From assembly GCA_031969915.1 (NCBI GenBank), contig DALYJJ010000096.1:1-24940 (forward strand): a stretch of DNA of 24,940 nt. Direction: 5' to 3'. The stretch is from DALYJJ01 sp031969915 (GTDB taxonomy: Bacteria > Acidobacteriota > Terriglobia > Bryobacterales > Bryobacteraceae). Under the pieces are notes generated by a model. It searched no databases. It was not told where the DNA came from and saw nothing but the letters and a program-made list of their open reading frames with translations. Shown here in pieces: positions 24,188-24,940 of the stretch (position 1 is the first letter of the stretch; every line of letters begins with the position of its first letter). The translations under genes and the position numbers were made by a program.

Positions 24188-24254
24188 CGCCGTACGCGCC
24201 TGGCCCCTGCGGTATATCGTGAAGGGCAGCCCGTCGGTGAGTAAGGGAGGTTAA
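24188..24254 (+). pseudogene. Degenerate second copy of the glycosylase gene 3' end
   Basis: Bases 24188-24206 equal 23692-23710 exactly (19 bases), and 24201-24253 match 23768-23820 at 45 of 53 positions. Read in frame this gives AVRAWPLRYIVKGSPSVSKG-G-stop, against AVRAWP ... WPLRYVVKGSPFLSKGG in the intact gene. The internal part between the two TGGCCC (Trp-Pro) repeats has been deleted. The copy also provides the AAGGGAGG ribosome binding site for the following gene. Confidence 0.75.
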
Positions 24255-24255
24255 C

Positions 24256-24940
24256 ATGCTGAGGCGAGAATTCCTGGCCGCCGCGCCCGCTGCCGTCTTG
24301 GCCGCGAAGACGAAGTACGCGCCCAAACTGGCCGTGCAGGCCTACGTCTGGACGCAGTGGTTCGAACGCGAAAAGATCGCCCCTGCCGGCGGCGTCGAGC
24401 GCATGTTCGCCGGCTGCCAGGAGGCCGGCTTCACGCGCATCCAATTGGTCAGTTGGCTCCTCAACGGAGACCTCCGCGAGCGCACCCTCGCCCTCGCCCG
24501 CCAGTACGGCTTTACCGTGCCGCTCGTCTATTCGAATGGCAAGACCGTGGCCGACCTCGTCAACCTCGCCGAGGCCGTCAAGCCCGCGGGCCTCGAGCGA
24601 ATCGTCATCAACCCCGATCCCAAGCCCGGAAAGGCGCTCAAGACGGACGACGAACTCGCCGCCCAGGCGAAGTTCGTCGAACAGGCGCGCGAGGCGCTCG
24701 GCAAAATCGGAATCCCCCTCCTGCTCCACCACCACGACCCCGAGATGATGGAGAACGCCCGCGAGTGGTGGCACCTCCACCGCAACACCAAAGCCGCGCT
24801 CTGCATCGATACCGACTGGGCGTGGCAGGGCGGCCAACAACCCCTGGCCTTGTTGCAGGCGGGCGGCGCGCGCGTCGGCGACGTTCACCTCCGCAACGCC
24901 CGAGCCAAGCTTTGGACGGAGTCCCTCGATGAGGGCGATT
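24256..24940 (+). CDS. Sugar phosphate isomerase/epimerase-like TIM-barrel protein with Tat-type leader (3' end beyond window)
   Basis: The frame from ATG 24256 stays open to the window edge (228 codons). AAGGGAGG lies 5 bases upstream. The leader MLRREFLAAAPAAVLAAKT contains the twin-arginine pattern RREFL, so export by the Tat pathway is likely. The rest fits the AP_endonuc_2 / xylose-isomerase-like barrel. It has LAVQAYVWTQWFEREKI, GCQEAGFTRIQLVSW, LLLHHHDPEMMENAREWW, CIDTDWAWQGGQ and VGDVHLRNAR, where the His/Asp/Glu residues are candidates for metal binding. Many Acidobacteriota encode exported members of unknown substrate, probably acting on sugars or sugar acids. The exact substrate cannot be told. 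Confidence 0.86.
   Translation, partial: MLRREFLAAAPAAVLAAKTKYAPKLAVQAYVWTQWFEREKIAPAGGVERMFAGCQEAGFTRIQLVSWLLNGDLRERTLALARQYGFTVPLVYSNGKTVADLVNLAEAVKPAGLERIVINPDPKPGKALKTDDELAAQAKFVEQAREALGKIGIPLLLHHHDPEMMENAREWWHLHRNTKAALCIDTDWAWQGGQQPLALLQAGGARVGDVHLRNARAKLWTESLDEGD

Overview
The window is high-GC, C-rich bacterial DNA. It encodes two PEP-CTERM sorted proteins, a very large secreted protein built from Ig-like domains, an ECF sigma / zinc anti-sigma pair, and a sugar-phosphate-isomerase-like protein with a short twin-arginine leader. This mix is typical of Acidobacteriota of the Solibacter/Bryobacter kind. That placement is inferred from gene content, not from a marker gene. Two 10-N gaps (9815-9824 and 23619-23628) show that this is a draft or metagenome assembly.

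Left part (+ strand): the 3' end of queG overlaps a secreted TPR protein. After a 175-base AT-richer intergenic region with a candidate promoter comes a small PEP-CTERM protein. Only 25 bases later begins a giant gene (2358-14436). It encodes a signal peptide, an N-terminal Ig-like domain, 17 tandem TIG/IPT-like repeats of about 92 residues, and 21 SbsA-type (Big_5) Ig-like domains of about 109 residues. The reading frame appears broken at the first N gap, but a 29-base near-identical overlap flanks that gap. Collapsing it removes exactly 97 bases and restores one open frame of 3,993 aa. The Ig-like half also carries a higher-order repeat: a nine-domain block of about 977 codons that is present twice plus a partial copy.

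Middle part: two hairpins separate the giant gene from a convergent minus-strand operon, tdh - kbl - RMD1/DUF155-like membrane protein. The first two genes degrade threonine to glycine and acetyl-CoA; the third is an unexpected partner. An unrecognised multi-pass membrane protein diverges from tdh. Facing it is a minus-strand cassette: ECF sigma factor, zinc-binding anti-sigma factor, and a DUF3106-like secreted protein. Upstream of the sigma gene are a strong intrinsic terminator and a second PEP-CTERM protein that carries a DNRLRE-like region.

Right part: thpR - plsY - gpsA form a minus-strand operon joined by 4-base overlaps (RNA 2',3'-cyclic phosphodiesterase and the first steps of phospholipid synthesis). 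thpR diverges from an AAG-type 3-methyladenine DNA glycosylase gene across only 18 bases. The glycosylase gene is interrupted by the second N gap. Downstream lies a solitary Phd/YefM antitoxin gene with a palindromic putative operator. It is bracketed by two copies of the glycosylase gene's 3' end, the second copy degenerate and internally deleted. The window ends inside the TIM-barrel isomerase-like gene.

No rRNA, tRNA, CRISPR array or insertion sequence was seen. The most noteworthy items are the giant two-part Ig-like protein with its super-repeat, the antitoxin cassette between duplicated glycosylase tails, and the RMD1-like gene in the threonine-degradation operon.
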